Positions 50,678-62,602 of a stretch of 64,000 bases of DNA are shown here, in pieces. The DNA is taken from positions 23,799,189 to 23,863,188 of the forward strand of contig CM060186.1 in the NCBI GenBank assembly GCA_030549335.1, given 5' to 3'. The notes under the pieces were generated by a model. The model saw only the letters and a program-made list of their open reading frames with translations. It ran no database searches and was not told where the DNA came from. The stretch's first letter is position 1; each line of letters opens with the position of its first letter. This DNA is from Pontederia crassipes (taxonomy: Eukaryota > Streptophyta > Magnoliopsida > Commelinales > Pontederiaceae). A program made the position numbers and the translations under genes.

Positions 50678-50871
50678 GTCACGGTCACGACCGTGAAATA
50701 GAACTCCAAAAATCACCCTTCTGCCACGATTGTGCTAAGAGGCAGTCACGGTCGTGCTGTGGCCTTTTCACGGTCGTGACATATATTGTCACGAGCATCA
50801 TAGAAGTTGATTTTTGGCTCTTCCCCAACTGTTCTATCACGGGCGTGACAATGATATCACGATCGTGATAG
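50678..50871. repeat. cluster of CACGGTCGTG-type palindromes
   Basis: TCACGGTCACGACCGTGA, then three or more copies of TCACG(G/A)(T/G)CGTGA, within about 200 bp of the family-D LTR. Each is close to self-complementary. Confidence 0.75.
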
Positions 50872-51438
50872 AACTCTGGAGTTTCGCCGCCCAGCCTAAT
50901 TTTACACGACTTTTTATCTAACAATTAGGGAAGATGATACATAATAATTAGGAGTCTAACATATGTGTTTCTTAGGAATTCTAGGGTCAAAAGAACATAG
51001 AAAAACAGATTAATCCATGAATTTCTAAGATTTAGGGTTCATCTCTAAATCATGAACAATAAGAAAAACATAAACCCTAACTATTAGATATAATCATGAA
51101 AACTTATACATGCATAGATCTAATACTTTCCACAATAAACAATCTCATCACAATCCAATCTGAGAACCATGAGTCCTCAAACTCTCAATCCAATCATGAA
51201 AGCCATTGAAAGGGGAGAGGAATTTGAATCCCCTTTACACATCTTGATCTTAAATATTTCTCTTCTTCTTCTTTTTTCTTCTCCCTGATCTCCTATTCCT
51301 TCTTCCTCGAGTCCTAACCTCCAAGATGTGAAGAAAAATGAGAGTAGGGGAGAGAAAAGAGGCTTTATATATGGGGAAGTCATGAGGGTTTGGACAAAAA
51401 GTCCAATTTACCATTAATGGGAAAATTAGGATATTACA

Positions 51439-51456
51439 TCCTCCCCGCCTTAAAAG
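51439..51456 (-). other. polypurine tract of the partial gypsy element
   Basis: Minus strand reads CTTTTAAGGCGGGGAGGA immediately before the LTR start TGTAATATCC. Confidence 0.8.
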
Positions 51457-51479
51457 AAAGTTCATCATCGAATTTGAAA

Positions 51480-53150
51480 CTATAATAAGGAACACTCACC
51501 AAATAGTTTTGGAAATTGTTCTTTCATTTCTTCTTCCAATTCCCGTGTCACTTCGATTCCATTATGGTGTTTCCATGCAATCTTCACCATCTTTACTATT
51601 TTGTTCCTCAACCGACGTTCACCATACTCTAGTATTTCAATATGATACTCCTCATAGGTGAGGTCTTCCTTGATAGTTGGTTCTTCAATCATTATCACAT
51701 GTGAACTGTCATATGTGTACTTGCGAAGCGTTGACACATGAAAAACATTATGAATTATGACATATGAAGGAGGTAATGCCAACTTGTATGCTCCTTCACC
51801 CACCTTTTCTAGAATCTCGAAGGGACCAATATATCTAGGAGTCAATGTCCTTTCTGTTGAACCTCATGACTTCTTTAGTAGGAAACACTTTCAGCAACGC
51901 ATGATCTCCAACTTGGTAGATTTGTTCTCTTATTTTCTTATCGGCATAAATTTTTTGACAGCTCTGAGCTACCATCATTCTTTCCTTTATCAAATCTACA
52001 TTTTCTACATACTTCTCTATCAGTTTAGGTCCTAATAATCTTCCTTCACCAACTATGCTCCAACATGTGGGAGACCTACGAGGTCTTCCATACAGTGCTT
52101 CAAATGGAGCCATCTTGATGGCGGAGTGGTAACTATTATTGTAGGCAAATTCAACTAGAGTGAGATGCTCATCCCATCTGCCTTGCCAATCTATTGTGCA
52201 TGCTATGAGCATGTTTTCCAAGGTCTGGATCATTCTTTCACTTTGGCCATCATTCTGAGGGTGAAATGCAATGCTATAGTGTAGCATTGTACCAAATGCA
52301 TGTTGTAACCCTCTCCAAAATCTTACTGTGAATTTTGGGTCTCTATCCCAAACTATGGAAGCAGAAATCTCATGTAGTCGGATGATTTCATTAACATACA
52401 ATTTCACTATACTTGCAGCTGACTGTCTCACATTATAAGGTAAGAAGTGAGCTGACTTAGTCAATCTGTCAAAGATGACCCAGATGACATGTGACCCTTT
52501 TGCGTCTTTGGGAGTCCTACAATGAAATCCATCATGATCTCCTTCCACTTCCACTATGTTATGGACAGTGGGTTCAATAATCCTGGTGGCTTCTAGTGCT
52601 TAATCTTGACCTGTTGACAGACCAAGCACTTGGAGACAAATTCTACCACTTCTCTTCTCATGTCTCTCCACCAAAATGTTCTTTGCAAGTCCTTGAACAT
52701 TTTAGTGATTCCAGGATGGATAGCAAACTCAACTTGTAGCATTCGGTCATTTCTTTCTTTCTTTATCTTCAGGTACCCACAACCTACTTTGAAACCTGAT
52801 AGTTCCATCTTCATCAATCCTACAGTCTGGATGCTCTTTTTCACATAGAGCCTTCATGTCCTTGTACCCTGGATCTTCTTTTTGTGTTTGTGCTGTCCTT
52901 GTCACTAGATCAAGTTGAATGACACAATGCATCATCAACTTCCCCTGAGCACTTTTTTCAATAAGAGCCCATTTGTAAACTCTTAAGCACGCCAATGATC
53001 CTTTCCATTTCCTGCTCAAGGCATCTGCTACAGAGTTGGCTTTCCCTGGATGATAGAGAATATCAAACTCATAGTCTTTTAAAAATTTTAACCACCTTCT
53101 TTGTCTTATGTTCAGCTCCTTTTGAGTAAACACATATTTGAGACTTGTAT
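51480..53150 (-). pseudogene. pol 3' region (RNase H end, integrase, chromodomain-like tail), relic
   Basis: On the minus strand in order: end of RNase H ([34 protein letters not shown], about 53000-53150), integrase zinc region (CLVCQQVKIKH near 52610), catalytic core (DRLTKSAHFLP, WDRDPKF, HPQNDGQSERMIQTLE, about 52150-52500), FNNSYH-like region, then YIGPFEILEKVGEGAYKLAL and a chromodomain-like tail (IAWKHHNGIEVTRELEEEM) ending at 51480. It is not intact. Confidence 0.88.
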
Positions 53151-53159
53151 AGAAAGAAG

Positions 53160-53554
53160 TTGTGTGTTCTTCTTCATATTGAAGTTTTACTTTTCTTAAT
53201 AATTCTCATATATTATGCATTATCTCATAGATATAAAGAAACTAATACGATTGTTAACTAGAATAAGATTCATGATTTGAGTGTGATGGCGAGATGACCT
53301 CAAGACACCACAGGTCAATAAATGAGATCACTCGAACAAGAACTCCAAGCCAATTTTGAAATTTATAAAATCTCAATACATTTATCTAGGCTGCAATTGC
53401 ACAACATCCACAGGGAAGAATGTTGAGCTATACACTTGATTTAACTACTTTGATGCAAAAAGCTAAATCCTTTTATCTAAAAAAGTAAATGTAATGGCTG
53501 AAAATCAAATTTGTAGCAAGTAAAAACTAATATAATATTTAGGAACTAAGAGGA
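53160..53554. other. intergenic
   Basis: No gene or recognised repeat between the gypsy relic and copy B of the duplicated flank. Confidence 0.4.
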
Positions 53555-54576
53555 CACTGAATAGCGGAGTAAAAACATTATTTTGCAAATTCATAGAAAA
53601 TAATAATGTTAAAATTATTATTAATACAAATTATAAATTCAGATTAAAAAATAAATCTAAAATGGTGAAGTGCCTTGAACGTAATATAAAATTTGAAGTA
53701 AGTAAAAGAAAAAAAATGAATTCATACGAAATGTAGCACAAATAAGTAAAATTAATAATGTTAAAATTATTATTAGTAATGGTCACAATTGCTCCACTAG
53801 ATCATTTTGATTACGGCATGAGATTTCATCTTAGCCTAGTCATTATTGAGTTTCATTATTTTAATATAAATCATGAAGTTAATTATTCATAAAATTTTAC
53901 TGACCAACTTATTTAATATAAAATTTGAAGTTTATTATTTATGAAATTTTATATTATTGGATAGATGGAATTGCTATTGTACCAACAATATATTCAACTC
54001 ATCATGTGTGTCTACTCACAAATTTTTTTTTATTTCTTAAAACCCCACGAAGCAAATCTACTATCGAACATTAATAGGTGACTTGATGCCAATTTTTCAT
54101 CAATAATACTTTCAAATAATCCATAGCTTCAAGCATATTCACTTATATCCAAATAATATTACTTTGTCATTAAAGAATTGTATTTGTCCTTCCAAGATTA
54201 TGCTACAATTTGCCAACCAACTATGCATAAATTAAAAAAGGTCTTCTACATAATATTGCATACATGAAGATTTCACCTCTTGTGTATTAAAGTCTTTTAA
54301 ATTTTTTGTTCTTTCTTAGGACACTAATTTTTCACAAAGTCTTTTTCCAATTACTAATGATGTATGTTACTATTCTATATTTCAAATCTCAATAATATCT
54401 TAAATTATTGTTAGTAATTTAAACTCAATGTTCTGTATTTCTTATTTTGGTTTATTTGATTTACATGAATATATCTCATTTTGTGTATGTTTTTCAATTC
54501 ATATTTCTTAACTTTTTTTTATCTTGTTGAGCCTTGTGACATAATTTTTGACAAGCAAAATGTTTGATACATATGT

Positions 54577-55620
54577 TGTAACACTTCAAATATTTTGAAA
54601 ATTAATATTAATTTTCATAATTAAATAAATATGAAAATGAATTATTTATTATACAGAACTGAAGTTTGGAAGAAAATAAAAGAATAGTTAGATAAGAGAT
54701 AAGAAGAGAGAAAAATCCTAATTGAATTAGGAGTTGTGATTAGATTAATAATTAGAAATTTAAAATTTTATCCCAATCTAATCATAAGTTTTAAATGGCT
54801 CATAATAAGGGTGAAATTAAGAGTATTATATTAAAATATTAAGAAATTAAAATAATATTATTTTAATATTTCTAATTCCAAAAATTAGGAAATAAAGATA
54901 ATAACTAATTATTAATTCCAAAAATTTAGAAAAAAAATATAAAGTATGATTAGAAGTTGTATTATTAGAATTTGAAGGTATTGTTACTATAAATGGAACT
55001 TAAAAGGCTTTTCTCTCACCTTTCTCCTCCTTTCATGCCGGATTTTCTTCCCCTCTATGCCATCGTTTCTTTTTTCTCAGTGCACACGCACGAGTGCTCT
55101 ATGCCATTGTTCCGTAAGTTATTGTTTGGATTGAGGGAAAAAAGGAGTAAAGATAGGAAAGAGAAGGGAAATTTTATTTTTAGCTTGTTTGGAAGGAGGA
55201 AAATGGAGGAGAAAATTTTCCCTCAGTTTTCCTTTTGTATTATCATTTTCTTTCAACCCTGATTTGGGAGAGAAAGGATGTGAAAACACTAATATGTGAA
55301 ATAATTCAATTTCCCATAAGTTTACAATATTTTATTATTATTTAATGATGGCATAATTGTCTTCGAGAAGTAATTTCTAAATCTTCCCCTCCATTTCCCC
55401 TCATCCAAATTAGGTTAAAATTTTCCCCCATTTCCTCTCTTCTCTTCCCTCTGGTTTTCCTTCCTTCCCTTTAATAATTATATATCCAAACAAAGGCTAA
55501 AGACACATACATTAAGCTTGCAGTCATAAACAAAAAATTTGGCCATCGAAAAGTTAGATCAAAGTTCAGCTAAGGTAGTATGACGACAAAGGAACAAAAT
55601 AGTACATGATTCAATTATGT
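54577..55620 (+). repeat. family-B LTR copy 3 (partial)
   Basis: Starts TGTAACACTTCAAAT, in plus orientation, and matches copies 1 and 2 through GATAAGAAGAGAGAA, a CTATAAATGG promoter box at about 54980, and a GCACGAGTGCTCT segment near 55090. It is interrupted by a MITE at 55118-55497; homology resumes after it (AAAGTTAGATCAAAGTTC near 55550) and fades by about 55620. The 3' part is not present. Confidence 0.6.
55118..55497. mobile_element. PIF/Harbinger-type (Tourist-like) MITE
   Basis: 380 bp. Ends GTTATTGTTTGGAT and, reverse-complemented, GCCTTTGTTTGGAT. A TAA duplication lies at 55115-55117 and 55498-55500. The left half is purine-rich and the right half pyrimidine-rich, so it can fold on itself. 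The 3-bp TAA site and TGTTTGG-type terminus fit Harbinger-derived MITEs. No coding capacity. Confidence 0.75.
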
Positions 55621-56222
55621 TTTCTTAATAGAATAATGAAGTTAAAAAATATTAAGATATGATTTATGTTCTCTTATGATCGATGATATAGTGCATCAAC
55701 ATCATGTCATTTTAGTATATAAAATCTCGATAAAAATTAAAAAAAAATCATCAAAGTTCTGAACCCGACCCGAGTTGAATAAAGCCCGACCCAGATTCCG
55801 TGAGATTTTTTAGCCCAATGCCATTGATGTGAAAACCTGACCCGAATTTGTATAGAATTCGACTTGAATTCACTTCGACCAAGCTCAATTCCTAGTTAGA
55901 ATAGGAAAAGTTTTGTGAGAATGTTTAGTGACGAACCTTGACAATCTGAGTCAAATTTTTTAGTCACCTGACATAGGTTTAAATGAAAAAAGAATTAAGA
56001 GCAACCTGGCCTGAGTTTCGAGGCAGTTGTCATTGAGTTTCACCTTGTCCGGCTCGAGTTTAAGTATTTTTCATGCAACTATTATCTCATGATTTATTTT
56101 GATGTAACAATACGCTTTTACCATTATCCATGATCTATTAAATTGAAGCTTACCTATATATGTAATTATATAGGTAAACAAATAAAAGCTGTAATTGAGG
56201 ATGCGCCATATGTATTGACTAC

Positions 56223-56462
56223 AATATTGTTTAATTGTTAGTGAATTAATAGTCTCGCTTGGTAGTGACGGATACTTCCATCATTACTCACGAGTTAATA
56301 GCCCCACTCGGGAGTGGCGAATACTTCCACATATTGATGGGTTAATAGCCTCACTTAGAAGTTCATGGGCCTAAAAAGTGCCTTGAAGTGACAATACTTC
56401 TCAATTGTTCACGGGTCAAAAGTCCCATTTAAGAGTGACATATACTCCTCTACATAAATCCC
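56223..56462 (+). repeat. imperfect tandem array, about 50-70 bp units
   Basis: About four units of the form (C/G)(A/G)GTTAATAG(T/C)C(C/T)CACT...GAGTGRC(G/A)(A/G)ATACTTC. The layout resembles the arrays inside the long LTRs elsewhere in the window, so this could be part of an unassigned LTR. Confidence 0.6.
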
Positions 56463-58820
56463 ACCTATTGTTGCAATTATCATCAAACATTTCTTACTTT
56501 TGATCCTAAATGGTACTACTCTTTAATTTTTTTTATCTAAAGACTTTATGTAGACTTAGTAGCTGAGAGAAGTGAAAAGGAGTAAAGAAAAATAATAGAG
56601 CAGAATACTCCCACCTGAACTGTAAAGAAGAAAAAAAATTGAATCACAACTACGAATTCAAACATGGAACACTTTCCCAACTTGTTTCAACATTGTGGAA
56701 AGTGTTAGAATTAAGTTTGGGAAGTTAATTTATAATCATAATTTTTTACACCAAAATTCTGAAAAAAATCATAACATCAATTTTATATTTTAGTTAAAGG
56801 TTTTATTTTCCATATGTGCTTATTGATCATGAAATGTGTGCTGGTATGTCCATCATGTCCATCATGTTCAAAATTCTAAGAGGCATTGACTCTATGACAT
56901 GAAAGACATATCCAAATGTTTGCATGTTAATTCAATAAAATAAAAAAAATGTGTAGCTTGAAAAACCTTATAACAAGGATGCTCCACTCTCATGGTCATA
57001 ACCTTCTAGATCTTCACACACCACTGTGTATGAAAATTCAATATATTACAAGACCAAGATGATCCTCATGAAGGCTAGTTCCAGTATTCTCACAAACATA
57101 ATAGCTTCGAATGACATTTACTTAAATTTGTCTATCTATCGGCATTACTCAACAACCTTACACACGAGCTTATACTCCTGACTTCACTCGGTGAAAATTG
57201 TCATCAATACCCTATTATACACTGAGTCCATGTAACCCCTCGATCTCCAATGAATCTCTAGCAAAATAAACATATCCCTCTCAAGCAGAGATTTGCAATA
57301 ATAAATGCACAAAAATCAACACACAAGTTTGTCCTCTCTACTTCACTCAATGGTAGCTATCAACGTCCCTTAACATACACTAGGATCCACGTGACCTCTT
57401 GGACTCCAATGTAGCTATGACAAAATGATATTATCTCTCGCGGGTAGGGACTTATGACATCAACAAAGAAAATTGACACACATTTAATTGCAAATCATGA
57501 CATCATCAAATATCGAGAACATGAAGAAGAACATAACATAATAAAAAAAAGTCAGAGTAAACATGAAAGCTTGCATAAATTGATGCGTAGATAAAACACT
57601 AAGAAATAGACATCCTTACATGGTACTTCAACACAGGTAACTAATTAGTGATTCATCATTATGAAACCAAATATAGAAATATAACAATTCAACATCATGT
57701 CCATCATAGACTTCTATACAATCTAATTTCAAATCAAAAAGAAAAAACTAATGTAAAAATTGTATAACTCTTCAGCTTAGCTCTCAAATTGTTTGTTAGT
57801 TTCTCAAATGATTGAATTCCCCAAAATGTAAGGAGAAAGAAAAGGGGAAGAGAGATTGCTTGCAACAATGATCCTTTCTGTTTATTCTTCTATGATTTTC
57901 TCCATTTTTTCCTTCAGCATTTCATTCTCCTGTCCCTTATGGAACTTTTTTGTGAGCGGGAAAAATCCATAGTTGTGAGAAAGATCTATTGTGTTATAGT
58001 ATTAATTTTTGTCGAGAGAAGAGAAGTGAGGTCATCCGTCGATAAGCCCTAATGTAGAAGTTTGTTAGCAACTCTAATTCTTCTTACTTGACATCACAAT
58101 GACACTGCCAATGAGATCTCATTAACATCACAAACTCTTGAAATATGCAAAAAAGACATTAAAAAGTTAGTCATTATCATCGAAGATCATACTTTTGTAC
58201 TAAAAAGCACATGAGGAATTTATAAAACATGCACTTCATGAAATAAGTCCAAAAGCATGAAAATAAAGATATACAAATTGAGTCAAATGTATGTTTAACA
58301 TAATTTAAATATGTACAAAATTTGTGTACATCACTTACTATTAGGAATAAGAATTGTTATCACATTTCGAGTATTGAACTACATATTCTTTTTTGTCATG
58401 ATTAAATTAAAAAAAAGAGAGTTAAGTATACCAATTTGACTGTCCTTTTATATGTTTTATTCAATCACTTTAAAACTTGTGACTTCAAATATAACAAATA
58501 GCCTTGGTAAGATATCAAAATGATAGGTACAAACCTAATCCATCCTTCTATTCTCTAGCGCTAAAACTCCTCATAAATCAGTCATTAACCCCTTAGATGG
58601 CATAATGAATAAGCTGAACCCCATTTGGAGTAAAGAATAGCCATGTGAAGTATAACTGAAGATAAATTGTGAAAAGAGCCTCATGCAAGTGATCTACATG
58701 GGCACTAGCTATAAATATGAGCTGAAAGGCATTATTTTGAAAAACATTATTGAGAATGCAAAAGAGCTTGAGACAAGGAATTTGTTTTGCCACTATTTTA
58801 GAATTATGAACCGTTGAGTA
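56463..58820. other. repeat-like intergenic, no gene
   Basis: No open frame of interest. It holds the tandem duplication at 57160-57476 and a purine-then-pyrimidine-rich patch at 57820-57960 that resembles an LTR leader region. The element type cannot be named. Confidence 0.35.
57160..57476 (+). repeat. tandem duplication, about 158-bp unit
   Basis: Two diverged units (about 57160-57318 and 57319-57476), both with ACTTCACTC(G/A)..., a TCCA(T/C)GTRACC stretch and CTCCAATG. Similarity is roughly 65-70% by eye. Confidence 0.6.
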
Positions 58821-58830
58821 TATTTTCATT

Positions 58831-59983
58831 GGGTAAATTTCACTAAATGCTCTCCAAATTTATCTTTTTTTTTTCAAACTCTATCCTCCAACTTTACTTT
58901 ATAATGAAACTATTCTCCAACAATTAACTTATTTGAGCCACTGCCCCCTTGATCGGGTATCGCTAGTTTTTAGCTTATTTTGTGTATGTGGCACATAGAT
59001 AAAATATAAATTAATAAAAAATTCTAAATAATATACTATTATAATAATAAAATAATATAAAAATTGGAAAAAAATAGGGGGACCGACTCCTCCGACTCCG
59101 TCGATGGCAGAGAGGGCGCCCCTTCCCCTCCACTGGACCATGGCCGGAGGGAGGGGGTGCTGCCCCTTCTCTTGCCCTCGTCGGCGAGAGAGGGGCCGGC
59201 GTCCCCCATTGTACGATGCACGTGGGTGACGCCCCCCTCTTCGTCGCCGTCTCTCTCCCACTGCTCACTGACCATGGGAAGAAGACCATCTTCTTGGACC
59301 TTGACGACCATACTGTGCCCCCAGCGCTACGATCTCATTGTCCATCCCAGAGTCAATGACCACATTGCCACTTTCTCTTGCGTTGCCGAGCTGATAAGGA
59401 TAGCCGCTCCCTCCTTCAAGTTCGTCACGTTCATTGTCGAGATGAGGGAATACGCCTTCCCCATCATCGATGATGGCAAGAAGGCCCTCTTCGCGGGCGA
59501 CACACCCCGTCCGCCATCATCGACGGTGGTGAGAAGGCCCTCTCCATCACTGGCTACAACAGAGGGGGTTGCCCCTACTACATGCAACGTGCACACATCG
59601 GGCGCTTGCCGTTGCCAATGATGATTGGGGGGTGCGCAACGCGCGCCTGCCATCACCGATGATGGGAACATCGCCCCTCCTCTGCACACGACGAGCACCT
59701 ACTATTTCTGACAATTGCAGAGGTGGGCATTGCGCACCCGACATCAACGATGAGGGGGGCACTCTTTTTTCAAATTTTATATTATTTTATTGTTAGTTTA
59801 ATATTTTTAATTAGTTTTTTATTTTAACTATGTGCCATGTAGAAAAATAACCTAAAACCGATTATACACGAGGGCAATTACTGAAATAAGTTAATTGTTG
59901 AAGGGAAGTGTCGTTATAAAGTAAAGTTAAAAGATAAAGATTAAAGCGATGATAAAGTTGAAAGGCATTTAGTAAAATTTACT
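58831..59983. mobile_element. Mutator-like element, Pack-MULE candidate
   Basis: Terminal inverted repeats of roughly 200 bp. Left GGGTAAATTTCACTAAATGC; right, reverse-complemented, AGTAAATTTTACTAAATGCC; both continue through CAACAATTAACTTATTT and TGGCACATAG. A perfect 9-10-bp duplication TATTTTCAT(T) lies at 58821-58830 and 59984-59993, the Mutator size. The interior (about 59080-59765) is GC-rich, unlike the AT-rich arms and surroundings, and has no transposase. It has long overlapping open frames on both strands, the longest 185 codons from 59064. The interior also contains repeated ATCATCGA(T/C)G(A/G)TGG-like words. Such GC-rich filler between MULE arms is typical of Pack-MULEs that captured host gene pieces; the parent gene is not recognised. 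Confidence 0.75.
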
Positions 59984-59993
59984 TATTTTCATT

Positions 59994-61321
59994 CAATTGG
60001 CTTTACATGTTCCAAATTTGGGGGAGGAATCAACAGAATAAATTGAATAGTAAAAAACATGAAAAAAATAGAAGAAGAAAAGAGAAAAATGAAAAACAAA
60101 GAAAAAGAAAAAAGAAGTTGCATATAGAAATTGAAGGAATTCTTAAAATTAGAGGACATGCTTAGGTGTAGACAAGCCATTTTAATGAAATTATCCCATT
60201 CTTATATGAATGTATTTCAATAATATCTACTTAAAAGAACATCACTTATTTAATAATGAATAAGTAATGTTTTGGTGATTATGTTCATTGAACTATTCAT
60301 ACTAAGTGACGTTTTTTTTCTAATGCGGCATTTGAAAAATAGTTATCATCATCTTAATTTTTATTTTTTGCTCAACTTTGGGTGAGTTTGATGACAAAAA
60401 CTGCATGTGTGTTTTCATTAGTTAAAAGTGCTTTGATTCTGAATTCTTATGCAACATTGTGTCCATTTTGATAATCTATTATGCTCTTTTACCTCTTTCA
60501 TAAAATAATTACATCAATCTTTTTAATTAAAAAGAAAGTTGATAAAAATATTTCTTTAATTTGCCTAAATTTTGTATTTTAGGATTGAGGGGAGATTGTT
60601 CTTCTTGAAGCTTTTATTCATGTAGGGGCATCTTTCGGCAAGCAGGGACACCTTAAGTAGGGACATCTAACACGTCAGAAAAAGATAAAAACATAGAAAA
60701 AAAACAAAATGATATATTTTTTGCAAATGTTTCATTCACATTGTTGAAAAGAAGCTTCTATTCCTAAGCAGAGAAAACATGTGTTCAGTAATGAGTGAAA
60801 TTCACATCAATTGTCACACCATTATGAACAGGAGAGACCACTGAATGACAACAAATGAAGAGGGGGAGGTCTGAGGCTGGAAAGCTCTGACTACCTTATG
60901 TTTATTTGTATTTCTGTATTTCTTTCCTCTTTTGAATAAATTTTCTTTCTTTTAGGAGAATAATTCTGGATAGAGGTTTGAATGCTATGAATTTATTCAT
61001 GTCTTTAATAACTATATGTAGCTAAATTGATCCATAAGGAAGAGAACTCTACTCATAAAATGGGACTACTATCATTTTCACTTAAGATTTTTAATGTTAT
61101 TGACTATATGATTATTTTCAGTTTTGTGATGTTCTTGTAGGATGGATTTCAATGGGAGATTCCATTATTTGTTTAGACATGCTTTTCTAGTTATCGTTTT
61201 CCTTTTTATGATTACTTCTTTTCCTCCTATAATAGTTATAGTTTGCCAAAAACAAATGGATATTATTATCATCCAAGCAATGATTTGAGGGGTTAGGCAA
61301 TTGTCGAAAAGAAATTGTCAC
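59994..61321. other. AT-rich intergenic
   Basis: No gene recognised. A purine-rich low-complexity stretch lies at 60055-60120. Confidence 0.4.
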
Positions 61322-61324
61322 TTA

Positions 61325-61739
61325 GGGTTTGTTTGAAAAATAACTAATGGAAGGATGAGATAGAGGCGATGTGATAAGTGATGGGGTGGTGAAGTATGAT
61401 GTGTCGTTAGAAAGTTCATGTTTGAATAATAAATTATATAAGATGTGGGGTGGGGTAACGAAGATTTTATTTGTGTAAAAATTATTTTTACCTTTCATTA
61501 TATATTTAAAGTATTTATAATTATTAATTAGGGGCACGGGCCGGGATGACCTGGTCGCCCTCGCTAATAAAAGAGAGGTTAATTTGGTGATGAAATGAAA
61601 AATATGATGTTTGAAGGGCTTAGTTATTTCACAACATCCTTCTTAATTTAAATAAAAAATCTAACCAAACATGATTTAACTAATTTCATTCGTCCATATT
61701 TCGTCCTACTCCTTCATATCCCTCAATTCAAACATACCC
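61325..61739. mobile_element. PIF/Harbinger-type (Tourist-like) MITE
   Basis: 415 bp with ends GGGTTTGTTTGAA and, reverse-complemented, GGGTATGTTTGAA, flanked by TTA at 61322-61324 and 61740-61742. The TTA site and GGGNNTGTTTG terminus are diagnostic for Harbinger-derived MITEs. A short GC-rich stretch (about 61530-61560) sits in the middle. No coding capacity. Confidence 0.85.
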
Positions 61740-62284
61740 TTATATACCAAATGAGTAGTTGTTGCTAAATTGATTGAAACAAAAATAGTGTGGAAAAAAT
61801 ATTGAATGTTTCGAGAGAAGATTATAAACTTTCGATTATTTTAATTTTAATCTCAGGTCCGAGAGAAGAGTTACCAGAGTAGTCCTATTTATATTTAGTT
61901 TTTATTTATTAGAACCTCAAATCCCATGTTACGAGAGTAAGAAAGATTTGAAGAGGTTTTCTTTGTGAGAATGTCTTTACCTACACTTTGATATTTTTTG
62001 TTGTAGCCTTATTTTGTGATCTTAATTTGCCATGGATAGTAGTTCATTCTTAAGGAAACTCTTCTTTATTTCTGTCGAATCATTCTTATCTTTCTTGTGT
62101 TAGTTAGTTTCTTTCCTTTTAGATCAAGTAAAAGTTGAAAAAAAATACTTACTTTTGATTTATGAGAATTTTTACTTTTGATTTATGAGAATTTACTTTA
62201 CTATTTTTGCCGAAACTTAATCTCATTTTTTTTCTAAATTTGGTTTAATTTAGTTGAGATTTATTTAGTCACAATTAAGACGGT

Positions 62285-62602
62285 CTCTCTCTGGTTCAAT
62301 CCTAGATATACACCTACACATATGATGTTACGTAAAAGAGAAAGAGAGAGACCGCATAAATATAGAAGAACACACGAGATTTACGAAGTTCATCTTAAAT
62401 TGGACTAAGTTCTCGGACGACGACGTCTCTTTTTGTTATAGAATACTAATATTTACAATGACACGAACTAACCTAGCCATCACAGAGTTGAGACCTCTTA
62501 TATGGGATGGACGACTTCGCATTCCTCATTGTTGAAGCGTCTGACTAACGTAAGAGCTCGCATAGAATTATAATTGGGTTCAAATTCAAAGCATTGTTAA
62601 CA
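62285..62602 (-). repeat. probable solo Ty1/copia LTR
   Basis: The right edge GGTTCAAATTCAAAGCATTGTTAACA resembles, on the minus strand, the start of the copia LTRs at 30.1 and 34.8 kb (TGTTGATAATGCTTTGAATC). Inside, AGAAGAACACACGAGATTTACG is of the kind seen in plant copia LTR leaders. The left edge and target duplication are not resolved. Confidence 0.4.

Larger units (their letters stand above)
49469..51438 (-). repeat. LTR of the partial gypsy element (family D)
   Basis: About 1.97 kb. On the minus strand it begins TGTAATATCC directly after the polypurine tract and probably ends GAGTGTTACACA. Inside are a tandem duplication of about 65 bp (about 50315-50445, CTCTCACCCGA units) and a cluster of CACGGTCGTG palindromes (50678-50871). 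The inner edge is firm; the outer edge is a best guess. Confidence 0.7.
49469..53150 (-). mobile_element. partial Ty3/gypsy chromovirus
   Basis: Minus-strand element whose recognisable parts run from the end of RNase H through integrase and a chromodomain-like tail to one LTR. Gag, protease, reverse transcriptase and a second LTR are not present here. It is a fossil, with only a few breaks in the part that remains. The integrase and tail resemble the element at 3.3-14.2 kb in organisation but are clearly a different family. It lies between the two copies of a duplicated flank. Confidence 0.88.
53555..56030. repeat. duplicated segment, copy B (interrupted)
   Basis: Two blocks, 53555-54295 and 55745-56030, match copy A at 47130-48200. 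Between them lies about 1.45 kb absent from copy A, including a family-B LTR from 54577 with a MITE inside it. Confidence 0.75.

Noticed and set aside
59327-59698. Overlapping frames in the Pack-MULE interior as genes
   Set aside because: Open frames on several frames and both strands reflect GC richness; none matches a known family, so no CDS is called.
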